A stretch of DNA of 64,000 bases from Taishania sp965247975 (lineage in GTDB: Bacteria; Bacteroidota; Bacteroidia; Flavobacteriales_D; Crocinitomicaceae): positions 1,054,001 to 1,118,000 of the forward strand of contig OZ252050.1 of the NCBI GenBank assembly GCA_965247975.1, written 5' to 3'. Made by a program: the position numbers and the translations under genes. Position 1 is the first letter of the stretch, and every line of letters begins with the position of its first letter. Under the pieces are notes generated by a model. The model saw only the letters and a list, made by a program, of their open reading frames with translations, did no database searches and had not been told where the DNA came from. This document shows positions 9,192 to 17,992 of this stretch, piece after piece.

Positions 9192-9248
9192 ACTACTAAT
9201 TTACGCATTCATGAGTATACAAACTAATTTTTAAATACTTTTATTGCC

Positions 9249-12200
9249 ATGCAAACAAAAATTTCTGACAATGCTAAACCGCTAAAAATTTTAAATGCAT
9301 CCGCTGGTAGTGGTAAGACGTATTCTTTGGTTAAAACGTATATCAAATTATTGCTTTTTGATCAAAATAATACTTCTAAATTTTCAGAGATCATAGCTAT
9401 GACGTTTACCAACAAGGCTGCGTTGGAAATGAAGCAACGAATTATCGAGAAATTAGATGAGTTAAGTCACCCAGAAGTTTATCCGAATGTAAGTCAAAAT
9501 TATGCCATCGAAATTGGAGAAGAAATCCAAATTTCTGCAAAAGAAGTGCATCAAAGGGCTCGATTGGTTCTTGAATCCATCTTGCATCGTTACGAGGATT
9601 TTCATGTAATGACGATTGATAAATTTAATTTGCGTCTCATACGTTCTTTTAGTTTGGATTTGGATTTGCCGAACGACTTCGAAGTTATTTTGAACGAAGA
9701 TGCAATCATTGAACAAGTGATTGACCAATTGCTTGAAATGAACGGGAAAGACGATGAACTTTCGAAGTTAATTTTTAATTATGCCAACAGTCTTGCAGAA
9801 GATGATCAAACTTGGAACATTCGAAGAAGTTTGGTTGATTTTGCTAAAATTTTAAAGCAAGAAAGTAATTTTCCGATGATTGAACGATTGCAATCCTTGG
9901 AATTTACACTGGATGAATTTAATGCGCTCAAGCAAGAACAACGATTGTTTGTAAATGAATTTTTAACGAAATGTAAAGAAGTACACGACCAATTTCTAAA
10001 ACTTAATTTGAGTTCATCAGAATTGCCTGGAGGAATTCACACTTTTAATCCAATAGATAGGCTCATAAGTTATAGTCAATTTCCCAAGGATCTATTCACG
10101 GATTCTTTTCTGAAAAAATGTTCAGAGGAAGCCCCCAAAGGAAAACTATTTCCAATGGATTTGCGCGAATCGTTGGTTGCTTTAAATGCTTATTTCTTAA
10201 AAAGCGTAGAAAAAAACGAACAGTACGATAAATATTTGAAGAACTACTTCAATATGTCTTTGCTGAAATACATTTCCCAAGCCTTGCTGGATCTTCGAAC
10301 GGACGAGCGATTGATTCGAATTTCTGAATTCAATAAGATGATATCGGAATTGGTATCGGAAGATGATGCGCCATACATTTATGAGCGGATGGGGACAAGG
10401 TACCGGCATTTTATGTTGGATGAATTTCAGGACACTTCTCGTTTGCAGTGGATGAATATGACGCCTTTGGTTCATGAGTCACTTGGATCGAATAAAGAGA
10501 ATTTAATTGTTGGCGATCCAAAACAATCCATATATCGTTTCAAAAATGGTGTTGCTCAGCAATTTGTTGACTTGCCAGGCTTGTATAATCCTGAACAGAA
10601 CGACCAAATTGAATTGCGTTCGCAGTTCTTCAAATCGATGGGCATGGTCTCAAATTTAGATTCAAATTGGCGTTCGTCAAAAACAATTGTCGATTTTAAT
10701 AATCAAATGTTTGAGTTGATTCGCGAAAAAACACCAGATATATATCGCGACTATTATAGATCAGTGCATCAAATTGCCAAGTCTTCCAAAAATGGATTTG
10801 TGTCGATTACTTCTAAAAAAGTGACTAAGAACAGCGACTTGATGGATTACGTTCCTTTTATTTTGGAATCTATCGAAGCATGCGAATCTGCAGGATTCAA
10901 AAGAGGTGAAATTTGTATTCTTGGAGAACGTAACAAAGATTGTACGATATGGGCGAATGCGCTCACACAAGCAAATTATCAAGTGGTTTCCGCTGATTCA
11001 TTATTGGTTGATAACGAACCAAAAGTGAAGATGATGCTGAGCTATTTGAAGCTTCGTTTAAATCCGAATAGCCAGAATGAAAACAAGCAATTTGCGGAAC
11101 ATTTTTTCAGAAATTCATCGCTGAGCGTTGCTGTCTATCGTTCGTATTTTGTATCAAAAAAGCGCGAAGATTTGACTGAATACACCTTTTTCGATTCTGA
11201 TGCATTTATTGGTGATTATTTTCAGTCAAAATTGAAATTTTTATTCAAGTTTGAAAGTTTGTATGATTTAATTCAACAAAGTTATAGCTTGTTTAAATTC
11301 AACGAATTGGACAATCCTTATCTGCATCATTTCGCTGACATGGTGCATAGTTATGAATTGCGTTTTGGTCCCGATTTGAAATTATTTTTGAGTGACTTTG
11401 AATCAAATTCGTCCGGAAAAGCAGTGCAAATTCCAGAAAGTGACGATGCATTAAAAATCATGACCATTCATAAATCCAAAGGATTGGAATTTCCAGTTGT
11501 GATAATTCCAGCGATGAATGGATTAACGGATGGAAGTAAATCGTCGTTTTTTGTGGAATCAAATCCATTTTTGATTTACACCAAACTATCAGGAAGCAGT
11601 GCGATTGATGCTGTGAAGAAATTCACAAACATGGAGAATGAACAAAATTTGATGGATAAGATCAATTTGTTTTATGTAGCGCTGACAAGACCGATTGAGC
11701 GCTTGTACATCAATAATTGGTATTCTGGAAATTCGTTTGGTTCTTTGTTTCATGATGCTTTGAGTAAAATGCCTGAAGCGCTTTCTGAAAGTGAAGAAAT
11801 TACTTTGCGTTTAGGAAGTGAACATCGAAGTGAAACAATTGGCAAGCATCAGGAAGATCAGTTTTTTGTTCCCATAAATTCATTGGATAACTTATGGTTT
11901 CCAGAAATTGCATTGCAAGATCGAAATGAGTTGTTGACTGAACAAATTTTGAGTGATGAACAACGTTTTGGAAATCAATTCCATTTGGCCATTTCAAAAA
12001 TAAATTTCAAAGATGAAATTGACTCAATCGTTCATTCCATGGTTCAAACTGGCGAAATTGAAACAGAAAATCAAACCAAAATGATAAAATCGCTGAATGC
12101 ATTGTTTGAATCTGAAGCATACACTTCATTGTTCAGTGGTGCATTGAAAATTTTTAATGAACAATCATTCATCATTTCGAAAAGCGAACAATTAAGACCA

Positions 12201-12383
12201 GACAAAATAATAGTGAAAGAAAATGAAACTTTTGTAGTCGATTACAAAACGGGTCTTCCGAAAGCAAAGGATAAAAAGCAAGTGACTTTATACACGCAGG
12301 TAATGCAAGAAGTTGGCTATACCAATGTCAAAGGATTTTTGTTTTACACCAATGAAAATCGCTTAGTTCATGTTACTGGATAG
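9249..12383 (+). CDS. AddA/RecB-like UvrD-family helicase-nuclease
   Basis: 1044 residues. Superfamily 1A helicase motifs are visible: Walker A in ASAGSGKT (about 17-24), motif Ia in MTFTNKAALEMK, Walker B in MLDEFQDTSR (about 388-397), GDPKQSIYRF after it, and motif V in MTIHKSKGLEFPVV. The C-terminal part looks like a RecB-family PD-(D/E)XK nuclease: QFHLAI (motif I His), then RPDKII and VVDYKTG (about 995-1001). This is the architecture of AddA-type subunits that resect double-strand breaks. The usual AddB partner (a PD-(D/E)XK protein) is not adjacent; the following gene is convergent. It is divergent from mbnP with only 57 bp between starts. Confidence 0.88.
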   Translation: MQTKISDNAKPLKILNASAGSGKTYSLVKTYIKLLLFDQNNTSKFSEIIAMTFTNKAALEMKQRIIEKLDELSHPEVYPNVSQNYAIEIGEEIQISAKEVHQRARLVLESILHRYEDFHVMTIDKFNLRLIRSFSLDLDLPNDFEVILNEDAIIEQVIDQLLEMNGKDDELSKLIFNYANSLAEDDQTWNIRRSLVDFAKILKQESNFPMIERLQSLEFTLDEFNALKQEQRLFVNEFLTKCKEVHDQFLKLNLSSSELPGGIHTFNPIDRLISYSQFPKDLFTDSFLKKCSEEAPKGKLFPMDLRESLVALNAYFLKSVEKNEQYDKYLKNYFNMSLLKYISQALLDLRTDERLIRISEFNKMISELVSEDDAPYIYERMGTRYRHFMLDEFQDTSRLQWMNMTPLVHESLGSNKENLIVGDPKQSIYRFKNGVAQQFVDLPGLYNPEQNDQIELRSQFFKSMGMVSNLDSNWRSSKTIVDFNNQMFELIREKTPDIYRDYYRSVHQIAKSSKNGFVSITSKKVTKNSDLMDYVPFILESIEACESAGFKRGEICILGERNKDCTIWANALTQANYQVVSADSLLVDNEPKVKMMLSYLKLRLNPNSQNENKQFAEHFFRNSSLSVAVYRSYFVSKKREDLTEYTFFDSDAFIGDYFQSKLKFLFKFESLYDLIQQSYSLFKFNELDNPYLHHFADMVHSYELRFGPDLKLFLSDFESNSSGKAVQIPESDDALKIMTIHKSKGLEFPVVIIPAMNGLTDGSKSSFFVESNPFLIYTKLSGSSAIDAVKKFTNMENEQNLMDKINLFYVALTRPIERLYINNWYSGNSFGSLFHDALSKMPEALSESEEITLRLGSEHRSETIGKHQEDQFFVPINSLDNLWFPEIALQDRNELLTEQILSDEQRFGNQFHLAISKINFKDEIDSIVHSMVQTGEIETENQTKMIKSLNALFESEAYTSLFSGALKIFNEQSFIISKSEQLRPDKIIVKENETFVVDYKTGLPKAKDKKQVTLYTQVMQEVGYTNVKGFLFYTNENRLVHVTG

Positions 12384-12448
12384 TTAAAGGTGGAACTCAA
12401 CACATAACCTGAAGATGAATTCACCCATCCAAGATTTTAGGCTTTTTT

Positions 12449-12651
12449 GCCACGGATGCACGGATAAATCGCTTGTTGCACAAAATGGCACTTTGGCTTT
12501 ATTCCACACCTCCGCAGGAAGCAGCGAGGCTATATATTTTCGTCAAGACGAAAATCAGATAAGTTGAAATGAATACTTGTATTCATTATCCGTGTTATCG
12601 ATCTCTAATCCTCAGTAGCTAATTTGAATAATTAATCCGTGCATCCGTGGC
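12449..12651. repeat. Solitary palindromic element with GCCACGGATGCACGGAT ends
   Basis: A 203-bp element bounded by perfect 17-bp inverted repeats: GCCACGGATGCACGGAT at 12449 and its complement ending at 12651. Inside are two perfect hairpins with 8-bp arms, 12537-12554 (TTTTCGTC AA GACGAAAA) and 12569-12586 (ATGAATAC TT GTATTCAT), and an internal ATCCGTG just after the second. The same layout recurs in the array at 51188-52135 with different but still complementary arms. It fills most of the 462-bp gap between convergent genes (12384-12845); nothing coding was seen there. Confidence 0.85.
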
Positions 12652-12845
12652 AATAATATTTTCACTGGTGAGTGAGTCTGGTTGGTGCAATCAATAAATG
12701 ATAACTGTAGATTTTAAATGGGTTTGCCCTGAACGTTAAATAACATCCAATAATCAAAAGCGCCAAAAAGATTATATTTGAAAAGGCAAGTTTGTCTATT
12801 TGTAAACCGATTTTTACTTGTTAATTGAAGGAATGGAACCTAAAC

Positions 12846-14036
12846 TTATTTCAACATATCTTCCACAAACCAATGGTGATCATCCTGCGCTAATTTCATA
12901 GAATTTAAGTTTTTTTCCTTGATTTTAACACTTATTTCAGCACCATTTTCGGTCCAAGAAATTTCATTATTCAAGGTGTTAATCGCAAAATTTAATTTAT
13001 TTGTACGGAATCCGTTATTTGTTGGAATGATTTGAGCGCTTTGAAATGTTTGATTAGTTGATTCAATAATCAAGTAGCCTTCACGGTGCACATGTAACCT
13101 TTTGGCAGAAGATAAATCAATGAATTTGGAATTGCCAACATGACTTTTCACTGTATAAGTTTTTGCTTCAAACAAATATTCTCCACCCTGAAAAAGGGGC
13201 AATCCAAGTTCGATAGCAAAAAGAAGAAGCACGATGATTTTTAGAATTGCAACGGATAATTTCGGTTTCAGTTGTGTTTGATTTATGAATGAATGTCGCC
13301 ATCCAATAAGCACTTTTAATTGAGCTTTGTAATGCATCAAAAGAACAGTTGAAGTAATAAGCAATGAACCAGACAAGAATTTAACCGAAATATCAAAGCC
13401 AATATTTGTCGCAAAAACATTTAACATGATTCCGAAAGCCATCAAAGTACCAAGAAATCGTGTACTTTTCCAAAGCAAAAGCAAGCCTCCCAAAATTTCA
13501 ATCAGTGCCATAAAGTAATTGTAATTTTTACTCGCACCCATGGTCGACCAATAAAGCAAGTCTTTGGATAAATTGCCTAATTCGGTGTGCAAGGTGTTTG
13601 GCGCAGGAAAATAAAATTGTTCGCCAATGATTTTGTCCAAACCATAGCGCAATAGAAAATAAGCCAGTATGTAATTGAGAATTACTTGGCTATTCAAAAA
13701 ATAAAATGATCCCTCTTTTAGGTGAAGTTTTGCTTTAATTTTTTCTATAAAAAACCTAAAAATGGGCTTCATGATGATCAAAAAAAGGGCAACAAAAGCC
13801 AAAAGGATAGCCATGGAATAAAATCCAGCTGAATCGGAAATCCAATACGTTTTTTGAATATCAACCCCAAAAAGCGCACCGCAAACGGGTTCATTCAGCG
13901 GCAAAAGCAACTTATGAATCCACATTCCAATGGAAGGAAAAATGCGGTACGAAATAGGAATGGAGTATAGTACTAAAATGCACCAAATTCTCAAAAATGA
14001 AAGCACTTTTGTCTTTTCAACTCGGTTTTCACGCAT
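12846..14036 (-). CDS. DoxX-like multi-spanning membrane protein
   Basis: I place the start at the ATG at 14036 (MRENRVEKTK). A longer reading to 14084 overlaps the upstream gene by 56 nt, whereas this start overlaps it by 8 nt. About 396 residues: several hydrophobic helices in the first 290 residues, then a C-terminal soluble region. The central part (ILAYFLLRYGLDKIIGEQF, later YFMALIEILGGLLLLW and FGIMLNVFATNIGFD) resembles DoxX/SURF4-like four-helix membrane proteins. The C-terminal roughly 110 residues read as a beta-rich periplasmic domain (YTVKSHVGN, LHVHREGYLIIES). It forms a two-gene unit with the signal-peptide protein upstream. The function is unknown. Confidence 0.65.
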   Translation of the reverse strand: MRENRVEKTKVLSFLRIWCILVLYSIPISYRIFPSIGMWIHKLLLPLNEPVCGALFGVDIQKTYWISDSAGFYSMAILLAFVALFLIIMKPIFRFFIEKIKAKLHLKEGSFYFLNSQVILNYILAYFLLRYGLDKIIGEQFYFPAPNTLHTELGNLSKDLLYWSTMGASKNYNYFMALIEILGGLLLLWKSTRFLGTLMAFGIMLNVFATNIGFDISVKFLSGSLLITSTVLLMHYKAQLKVLIGWRHSFINQTQLKPKLSVAILKIIVLLLFAIELGLPLFQGGEYLFEAKTYTVKSHVGNSKFIDLSSAKRLHVHREGYLIIESTNQTFQSAQIIPTNNGFRTNKLNFAINTLNNEISWTENGAEISVKIKEKNLNSMKLAQDDHHWFVEDMLK

Positions 14037-14508
14037 TTGAAAGTCGATATCTTCGAATGAATCCGATGAAAAGAAGCAATTCAACGAACATTAAAAATGT
14101 GTTGGCTCCATTTTTTTTCATCCCATCAAAATAAGGATTTACTTGGTTCACTTTATCTTTTTTAAAGCCAACAAAAACAACATTTGATCCATATTGTTGA
14201 CGCAAAGAATAGGTAAGAGTGTTTGTGATGCTTGGATCTAATATGGTGTCATAAATTTGAGCTTGCTTTTGTCCGTCTTGATCATAATAGATGAAATCAT
14301 TTGAGTGTTTGCTTTCTACAAGCACTCCAGGTTTGACAAAGATCACAGAATCGACATAAAAGCGAGGCATACTCATTTCCCCAAAATTGTCTTTTTCAAG
14401 CGCAAGATCTGATACCTGACCAGCATGACTTTTCAAAGAAATGATATTGGTTTGACCAAAAACCAATGAATTAAGCGCAAGCGCTAGAGCTAAAGTTATT
14501 GTTTTCAT
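14029..14508 (-). CDS. Exported hypothetical protein with C-terminal membrane anchor
   Basis: 159 residues. A signal peptide (MKTITLALALALNSLVFGQ) would be cleaved after about residue 19. A predicted beta-rich domain follows, then a hydrophobic segment TFLMFVELLLFIGFI ending in RRYR, which would leave the protein anchored with the bulk outside the cytoplasm. It overlaps the start of the DoxX-like gene by 8 nt, so the two are probably coupled and may work together. I do not recognise a family. Confidence 0.65.
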   Translation of the reverse strand: MKTITLALALALNSLVFGQTNIISLKSHAGQVSDLALEKDNFGEMSMPRFYVDSVIFVKPGVLVESKHSNDFIYYDQDGQKQAQIYDTILDPSITNTLTYSLRQQYGSNVVFVGFKKDKVNQVNPYFDGMKKNGANTFLMFVELLLFIGFIRRYRLSNA

Positions 14509-14667
14509 GCTTTGTTTTTGATTTAGAGTACAGCCAAAACTAAAATTGGTTCAAAAGGTTCTTTTGTTTTTTTGTTCAATTGTCAACAATACAAAGCGGA
14601 TAACATTCTTTCATTCCCTTATAATTTGTCCTAATTCCTCGTACTTTTAATCGATTAAATTTGGAGT

Positions 14668-15594
14668 ATGAAGCTAGAACAAAAATATACTGTAAAGCAA
14701 ATTGCTGAAATCATTGGATGTCAATTTGTTGGTGATGAAAATCATCTTGTCACTGGAATTAATGAAATTCATAAAGTAGAAAATGGTGATTTGGTTTTCG
14801 TGGACCATCCAAAATATTATGAAAAAGCACTGAATAGTGCAGCAACAACTATTTTAATTGACAAAGAAGTTGAATGTCCTGAAGGCAAGGCACTTATCAT
14901 TTCATCTGTTCCATTTGATGATTACAACAAGTTAACGCGTCATTTTTGTCCGGTCATTGAGCAAAAAACAATCGTTGGACAAAATACAGACATAGATCCA
15001 AGTGCCATCATTTATCCAAATGTGTTTATTGGAAACAATGTGACCATTGGGAAAAATGCACGTATCATGCCGGGCACAGTCATTTTGGACAGAACCATTA
15101 TAGAAGAAGGGGTGATTATTGGTCCAAACACAACATTAGGTCACAACGCATTTTATTACAAACGTAAACCAGAAGGCTACGATCGCATGCATTCGTGCGG
15201 TTGGGTGCACATCAAGAAAAATGCAGAAATTGGTGCGAATTGTACGATTGACGCTGGTGTTTCTGGAAATACAGAAATTGGCGAAGGCACAAAAATCGAT
15301 AATATGGTTCACATTGGTCACGATACTGTGGTAGGAAATCACTGTTTGATGGCTGCAAATGTTGGAATTGCTGGTTGTGTTACGATTGAAGACCGCGTTA
15401 CGATTTGGGGACAAGTTGGTTGTGCTTCCGATTTGGTGATTGGTGAAGGAGCGATTATTCTTGCTCAATCTGGAATTGGTAAAAGCTTGGAACCTGGCAA
15501 AACATATTTTGGTAGTCCATGTGGCGAAGTGAAAGTGAAATTCCGCGAATTGGCGGCCATGAAAAGATTGCCTGAATTGTTAGAGCGATTGTAA
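14668..15594 (+). CDS. lpxD: UDP-3-O-(3-hydroxyacyl)glucosamine N-acyltransferase (LpxD)
   Basis: 308 residues. An N-terminal uridine-binding domain (about 1-100, YTVKQIAEIIGCQFVGDE) precedes a left-handed beta-helix made of hexapeptide repeats (I/V-G-x-N/G-x-x) from about 105 to 275. The segment GHNAFYYKR contains the expected catalytic-region His, and VHIGHDTVVGNHCLMAA a further conserved His. LpxD adds the second acyl chain to lipid A precursors. It is a little shorter than the enterobacterial enzyme, with a reduced C-terminal helix region. A second LpxD-like paralogue is common in Bacteroidota, so this could be either copy. The next gene starts directly at the stop codon (TAAATG). Confidence 0.88.
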   Translation: MKLEQKYTVKQIAEIIGCQFVGDENHLVTGINEIHKVENGDLVFVDHPKYYEKALNSAATTILIDKEVECPEGKALIISSVPFDDYNKLTRHFCPVIEQKTIVGQNTDIDPSAIIYPNVFIGNNVTIGKNARIMPGTVILDRTIIEEGVIIGPNTTLGHNAFYYKRKPEGYDRMHSCGWVHIKKNAEIGANCTIDAGVSGNTEIGEGTKIDNMVHIGHDTVVGNHCLMAANVGIAGCVTIEDRVTIWGQVGCASDLVIGEGAIILAQSGIGKSLEPGKTYFGSPCGEVKVKFRELAAMKRLPELLERL

Positions 15595-16827
15595 ATGACA
15601 GAAAAACTAATAAAGGGCTTAGAAGCACAATTAGAGTCTAAAGATTTTAAATTAAATTCTTTATTAGAAATCACTAAGGCCATAAATTCAAATCAAGATG
15701 TTGAGCAAATCATGGACATCTATGAATTTATCCTGAAACAACAGCTAGGTTTTTCAAAACTTGTGCTTTTCAACAGACAAGACGATTGGAATTGCTTGTT
15801 AAAGCTTGGATACAAAGGTAAAATCAAGGACATTGATGTCAAACGAGACTTGATTCGATTCAAAGAAATCACATTTATTGAATCTTCGGCATCGACCATC
15901 TTGAAGGAGTTTGATGTAATTATTCCTGTATTCCACAAAGGACGACCATTGGCCTATTTGTTGCTGAAAAGTTTAAATCCCTTGGATCGTTTGCACGAGG
16001 ATTCGCTCAACAACATTAGTTTTATTCAAACTCTGACAAACATCATTGTTGTTGCCATTGAGAATAAACGGATGGCACGCGAAGGAATTATTCAAGAACG
16101 CATCCGAAAAGAACTTGAAGTAGCTCGCGAGATGCAAAAATTGTTTTTCCCTTCGGATTTACCGACCAACAAACGGATGGATATTTCGGCGAAATACATT
16201 CCGAGACACGAAGTTGGGGGAGATTACTACGATTTTATTCCATTGGGTGAAGATGAATACATTATTTGTATAGGCGATGTTTCTGGAAAGGGAATTGGCG
16301 CTGCAATGCTCATGGCAAATTTTCAGGCAACGGTGAGAACGGTATTTCAATACCAACGATTTGATCTTGATTTTTTAATTCATGAGTTGAATAGCAAGGT
16401 GATGAAAAGTGCGAAAGGCGAGAAATTTATTACTTTTTTTATCGCACATTACAACGCAAATACGCGTTTGATGAATTATGTGAATGCGGGACACAATCAT
16501 CCTTTTTTGACCAATGGCAAGCAATTTCAAATGCTTGATACAGGTTCAATTGGTCTTGGAATGCTCGATGAATTGCCATTTATCGATATTGGAAAGGCTT
16601 TTTTACCACCAAATACAACACTTATGTTGTACACCGATGGAGTTGTTGAACTCGAAAATGAAGTAGAAGAATTTTTTGGACTTGACCGTTTGGTGAAATT
16701 GGTGCATTCGTTTTATCCTTTGTCCATGGAAGACATGAACGGTTTGATCTTTTCAAAATTAGATGAATGGAGAGGCGATTTGTCTCTCGTTGACGACACG
16801 GCGGTTTTTGGTTGTCGGTTTTTTTAA
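15595..16827 (+). CDS. SpoIIE-type PP2C serine phosphatase with N-terminal GAF-like sensor
   Basis: 410 residues. An N-terminal region (about 15-165) with a short coiled coil reads like a GAF sensor domain. A linker helix (RIRKELEVAREMQKLFFPS) follows, then the SpoIIE/RsbU phosphatase domain with metal-binding motifs VGGDYYDF (about 203-210), GDVSGKGIGAAM (about 227-238) and, near the C-terminus, LYTDGVVE and DDTAVFG. Such enzymes usually dephosphorylate anti-anti-sigma factors in partner-switching pathways, but no STAS or RsbW-like gene is in the window. Its ATG immediately follows the lpxD stop, so the pair is co-transcribed. Confidence 0.85.
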   Translation: MTEKLIKGLEAQLESKDFKLNSLLEITKAINSNQDVEQIMDIYEFILKQQLGFSKLVLFNRQDDWNCLLKLGYKGKIKDIDVKRDLIRFKEITFIESSASTILKEFDVIIPVFHKGRPLAYLLLKSLNPLDRLHEDSLNNISFIQTLTNIIVVAIENKRMAREGIIQERIRKELEVAREMQKLFFPSDLPTNKRMDISAKYIPRHEVGGDYYDFIPLGEDEYIICIGDVSGKGIGAAMLMANFQATVRTVFQYQRFDLDFLIHELNSKVMKSAKGEKFITFFIAHYNANTRLMNYVNAGHNHPFLTNGKQFQMLDTGSIGLGMLDELPFIDIGKAFLPPNTTLMLYTDGVVELENEVEEFFGLDRLVKLVHSFYPLSMEDMNGLIFSKLDEWRGDLSLVDDTAVFGCRFF

Positions 16828-17441
16828 GGTAATATTATATCTAAGTCGATGATTTTTACATTTGAAGCTTGATAAATATCATTTAAGCTAAAGCTTTCTG
16901 CCTTTTCTATTATTAAATGTTTTTCCAATTTCCTAATTAAATGCCCGCTTTTTGAAAGTACATTTTTCCAAGTAGCTTTTTCACTTGAGAAGAACTTAAT
17001 GATTTTATCAGCATTATACACATACAATTCTTTCATTTTGTGTTCATCGTTCAGATAAAGTTTTACTAAGTCTGCAAATACTTGACGTTTTCGCATTCCA
17101 TTCGAATTGAAATCTTGCCATCGAGCAAACTTAAATTCTGCAATGCGCTTGTTTGTAACTAAATCTATTCCTTCCCCTGACGAACCACTTGCTAAAGAAA
17201 GTTCTTCCACTTTTTCCCCTTCTAACAATATTTTAGGTAAAGAAAGTATGATGCCAGAAGCGTGAACTATTTCATCAATTTGAGTGCTTAACTTTTTAAT
17301 TTCAAGTGCTGATTTGTGAATTTGAAATATGTCATGAGTGATTGAATTGTGACCTTTTTCTTTTATCGTTTTCGAAAGTTGATCTAGTACATCTTTTAGG
17401 TTCGTTCCTTTAAAATTTTGTATTATTTCGAAATTGTTCAT
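16824..17441 (-). CDS. PD-(D/E)XK nuclease-like hypothetical protein
   Basis: 205 residues, no signal peptide. The region SGEGIDLVTNKRIAEFKF (about 87-104) has the spacing of a PD-(D/E)XK core: Asp in GID, then E-F-K about ten residues later, with an upstream Glu pair (EELSLASG). The N-terminal 80 residues are helical. I recall similar orphan proteins in many bacteria without a function. It overlaps the phosphatase gene tail-to-tail by 3 nt and follows the truncated Bro-N gene by 19 nt on the same strand, suggesting the two came in together. Nuclease activity is inference from the motif. Confidence 0.6.
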   Translation of the reverse strand: MNNFEIIQNFKGTNLKDVLDQLSKTIKEKGHNSITHDIFQIHKSALEIKKLSTQIDEIVHASGIILSLPKILLEGEKVEELSLASGSSGEGIDLVTNKRIAEFKFARWQDFNSNGMRKRQVFADLVKLYLNDEHKMKELYVYNADKIIKFFSSEKATWKNVLSKSGHLIRKLEKHLIIEKAESFSLNDIYQASNVKIIDLDIILP

Positions 17442-17460
17442 TTTCTTTTGTGTCTTTGAT

Positions 17461-17778
17461 TTACAATTGTTTAAAAGGTTCCGCTTTTGGAGATGGTATG
17501 GATTGAATGAGACGAAAAATGTGTTGCGAATTACCTGCCAACGTATTTCGGTTTTTCCCGTTGACCAACATTGCTACTTGGGGACAATTTGTCCCTATGT
17601 AGGAATTTAATTCCGAATCTCTTTTTCGAATTTTTTTTAGGTAATCAGTTGGGTTCACGCTTTCTGTTAAAGCCGCTACTATATCCACTAGTGAAAAATA
17701 CCAAATTTCATTTTCACTATCGTAGGCTCTGCGAATTTGAGTGCTTTCAAATACAGCTAAATATTTATTGTTAGTCAC
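17461..17778 (-). pseudogene. Truncated Bro-N family gene
   Basis: 105 codons. The beginning (LAVFESTQIRRAYDS, then IWYFSLVDIVAALTES) is the BRO-N domain of phage-type antirepressor-like proteins. The usual domain runs past SIPSPKAEP into a longer helical segment (normally I-K-x-W-L-A), but here it ends as PSPKAEPFKQL-stop. The C-terminal half is missing, consistent with a frameshift or deletion near 17470. It stands in AT-rich DNA between the PD-(D/E)XK-like gene and porU2. It may still encode a short BRO-N peptide; I judge a decayed gene more likely. Confidence 0.6.
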
Positions 17779-17992
17779 TTGTTAGTTAATTAAAATGAAC
17801 AAAAACTAAATTACATTTTAAGTTCATTATTCAAAATCCAATAATTTAGTATTGTTAAGTTACATAAAAAATGTGGATTAAAGAAAGTCAAAAAAGAAAT
17901 AATTATTTATCCTAGAAAGTCTCTAAACGAAAAAATATAAGTTGGAAATGATAAACTTATTTGTTCATTTGCTTATTGCCAAAGGAAATCCT

